From the IMG/VR virus record IMGVR_UViG_3300021131_000006, positions 1 through 61,700 of that record: a stretch of DNA of 61,700 nt, one strand, 5' to 3'. The stretch is from a virus. The number at the start of each line of letters is the position of its first letter. Positions within the stretch are counted from its first letter, which is position 1. The notes beneath the pieces are model-generated. The model worked only from the letters and a program-made list of their open reading frames with translations. It had not been told where the DNA came from and searched no databases. Shown piece by piece: positions 60,528 through 61,700 of the stretch. Both the position numbers and the translations under genes were made by a program.

Positions 60528-60555
60528 GGGCGGAACTTAATTGTTCCGCCCTTTT
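60528..60555 (+). terminator. Rho-independent terminator after surface-protein gene
   Basis: GGGCGGAAC (60528-60536) pairs perfectly with GTTCCGCCC (60543-60551) around a 6-nt loop, followed by TTTT. It starts 15 nt after the stop codon. Confidence 0.92.
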
Positions 60556-60563
60556 GGTATAAT
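60555..60563 (+). promoter_or_regulatory. Extended -10 promoter TGGTATAAT
   Basis: Begins in the terminator's T-run. The SD AGGAGGT starts at the next base and ATG 60574 follows, so the mRNA would start within the SD or at the ATG. Confidence 0.5.
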
Positions 60564-60573
60564 AGGAGGTAGA

Positions 60574-60849
60574 ATGAATACACAAATATGGTCATGGGCT
60601 TTATCAGCAATCGGAGTTGTTGGTATATATCTTACTGGACGTAAAAATTGGCGGGGATACGCAGTCGGTATCTGTACAGAATGTGCTTGGGTAGCATATA
60701 GTATTCAAACTAAACAGTGGGGCTTTATATTTGGCTCCACAATTTATATTTCTGTATATTTATTTAATATTAATAAGTGGATATCAGAAGCTAAATCGTT
60801 TAAAAATAAAATTAAAGTGAATGTATTTCACACGAAAGAGGTAAAATAA
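60574..60849 (+). CDS. Membrane protein, holin candidate
   Basis: 91 residues from ATG 60574 with AGGAGGT 3 nt before; an in-frame TTG at 60541 lies in the terminator and is not used. Three hydrophobic segments: WSWALSAIGVVGIYLTG (~6-22), GYAVGICTECAWVAYSI (~28-44) and GFIFGSTIYISVYLFNI (~50-66), then a basic cytoplasmic tail. GRKNWRGY and TKQWGF occur between them. It stops in a TAATG overlap with the endolysin gene, the usual place for a holin. Confidence 0.65.
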   Translation: MNTQIWSWALSAIGVVGIYLTGRKNWRGYAVGICTECAWVAYSIQTKQWGFIFGSTIYISVYLFNINKWISEAKSFKNKIKVNVFHTKEVK

Positions 60850-61397
60850 TGGCATCAAGACCAGTTCCACCAGTAACAGTACATCCACAAGGATCTGCTG
60901 CAAGATTTTTAGAAGTAGCAATGTCGCAAGTTGGCGTTGTTGAAGGACCAAAAGATAACGAAACAGATTATGGCAAGTTTACAGGACATGACGGACAGGC
61001 ATGGTGCGGAAGTTTCATGAACTGGTGCGCCCACCAGTCGGGCGTAACAATCCCAAATGTTGTTTATACACCAGCAGGGTATGCTGCTTTCAAAACAGCA
61101 GGAGAAATTATTGATCCCAATACTGGCACCCCGCAACCAGGAGATTTAATCTTCTTCTCGTTTATTCCACATGCATTGCCAACAAGTCCAGTACAGCATG
61201 TAGGTGTTGTTCTGCACAATAATGGAGACGGTACAATTACAACTGTAGAAGGAAATACATCTCCAGATCATAAGCCTTCAGGAAGCCCTGATAATGGTGG
61301 AGAAGTATGTTCTAATGTTCGTGGTTACAGAGTAAATAATGGAAAACACCTATGGGCAACTGTTGTTGGCTTTGGTCGTCCAAAGTATTCAGCATAA
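60849..61397 (+). CDS. CHAP-domain endolysin
   Basis: 182 residues. The CHAP (NlpC/P60-like) core has catalytic C53 (AWCGSFMNWC), H117 (VQHVGVVL) and E134 (TVEGNTS) in the expected order, and PQPGDLIFF between. No signal peptide, so release needs a holin. There is no clear cell-wall-binding domain. It cleaves peptidoglycan cross-links or stem peptides to free progeny. Confidence 0.88.
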   Translation: MASRPVPPVTVHPQGSAARFLEVAMSQVGVVEGPKDNETDYGKFTGHDGQAWCGSFMNWCAHQSGVTIPNVVYTPAGYAAFKTAGEIIDPNTGTPQPGDLIFFSFIPHALPTSPVQHVGVVLHNNGDGTITTVEGNTSPDHKPSGSPDNGGEVCSNVRGYRVNNGKHLWATVVGFGRPKYSA

Positions 61398-61419
61398 ATA
61401 ACTAATTAAGTAGTCATTC

Positions 61420-61452
61420 TGGTATAATAGCCATGTAGACGCTTCTACGTGG
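61420..61452 (+). promoter_or_regulatory. TGGTATAAT promoter followed by a palindrome
   Basis: TGGTATAAT at 61420-61428. Just downstream, CCATGTAG (61431-61438) pairs with CTACGTGG (61445-61452), one G-T, and the latter overlaps the SD GGAGGT (61451-61456). If transcription begins near 61435 only half of the stem is in RNA, so a DNA operator is as likely as an RNA hairpin. Confidence 0.5.
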
Positions 61453-61460
61453 AGGTCTAA

Positions 61461-61700
61461 ATGACCAGAAAGATTAAATTTATAATAGCAGCCTTGTTTA
61501 TAACAGGGTTGCTATTTCTTTTCCCGTCTAATAAAGCACATGCCGATGATGCACCCGTTGCCACAGATACTTCCCAACCCGTCTCAGATATTCCAATTGC
61601 TATAACAGATACTTCAACAGTAAATGCTGTTATTGATACATCAACTGTTACAGTTGCTGTTATAGAAAATAAAATTAATGCAGCCATTTCAAGCCTTCAA
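61461..61700 (+). CDS. Secreted protein, 3'-truncated by window edge
   Basis: 80 codons are visible, open to the last base. ATG after GGAGGTCTAA. Basic start (TRKIK), a hydrophobic core (FIIAALFITGLLFLF) and AHA|DD cleavage after residue 28 form a Sec signal peptide. The mature part is Thr/Asp/Val/Ala-rich (ITDTSTVNAVIDTSTVTVAV). A second exported product next to the lysis genes; the function cannot be told from the visible part. Confidence 0.7.
   Translation, partial: MTRKIKFIIAALFITGLLFLFPSNKAHADDAPVATDTSQPVSDIPIAITDTSTVNAVIDTSTVTVAVIENKINAAISSLQ

Noticed and set aside
60541-60573. In-frame TTG extension of the holin candidate
   Set aside because: It lies within the terminator hairpin; ATG 60574 has AGGAGGT.
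61433-61438. ATG 5 nt after the -10 box at 61420
   Set aside because: It is followed at once by TAG, so it cannot encode a leaderless protein.
1-61700. tRNA genes, integrase, repressor, attachment sites
   Set aside because: I looked for conserved tRNA-like arms and for recombinase motifs and saw none; a tRNAscan-type search would be decisive.

Overview
The window is a continuous stretch of a tailed, siphovirus-type (long non-contractile tail) bacteriophage genome. Every gene I can support lies on the + strand. Base composition is AT-rich, there are many TTG/GTG starts and ATGA- or TAATG-type overlaps, and several promoters look leaderless. The replication set (DnaB, DnaG-like primase, DnaE-type polymerase, RecA, Cas4-like nuclease, RuvC) is one often seen in actinobacteriophages. 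A secreted protein near the right end has a Sec signal peptide and an Ala/Thr/Ser/Val-rich body. I therefore favour a phage of a low-GC, probably aquatic, actinobacterium; this is inference, not something the sequence proves. No integrase, repressor, tRNA or CRISPR array was recognised, so a lytic lifestyle is likely.

Layout. (1) 1-2457: the end of a repeat-rich tail fibre gene and a fibronectin-III-like tail protein ending in a 100-residue Phe/Pro (FFPP) tract plus a Cys-rich tip. (2) 2535-12027: an accessory cassette of tightly packed genes. It holds eight different 2-oxoglutarate/Fe(II) oxygenases of prolyl-4-hydroxylase type, two proteins that may be distant relatives of each other, an FkbM-like methyltransferase, a short-chain dehydrogenase and small Cys-rich proteins. 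(3) 12080-20682: head and connector genes: portal, prohead protease with a nested scaffold start, major capsid protein, connectors, tail terminator, major tail protein. (4) 20787-42455: tail assembly chaperones with a -1 frameshift, a 2315-aa tape measure, baseplate/minor tail proteins and large fibres. The last fibre carries two more FFPP tracts. (5) 42478-46160: small genes, a metallophosphoesterase, a small membrane protein, an HTH protein and a 142-bp tandem duplication. (6) 46153-56576: DNA replication and recombination. (7) 56576-59117: zinc ribbon and terminase subunits. (8) 59123-61700: a secreted surface-like protein, a holin candidate, a CHAP endolysin and the start of another secreted protein.

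The most interesting signal is the pairing of eight prolyl-hydroxylase-like enzymes with virion proteins whose FFPP tracts are about half proline. I propose that the phage hydroxylates its own tail-fibre proline tracts, possibly followed by further decoration by the FkbM/SDR genes. Both FFPP genes are followed by the same order of genes: one small unknown, then a small protein with a CGCFM cysteine motif. A second theme is regulation. An extended -10 motif TG(G/A)TATAAT recurs at gene starts; at three genes its end lies exactly 6 nt before the ATG, implying leaderless mRNAs. The three clear Rho-independent terminators each follow a gene with strong codon bias (capsid, tail tube, surface protein).
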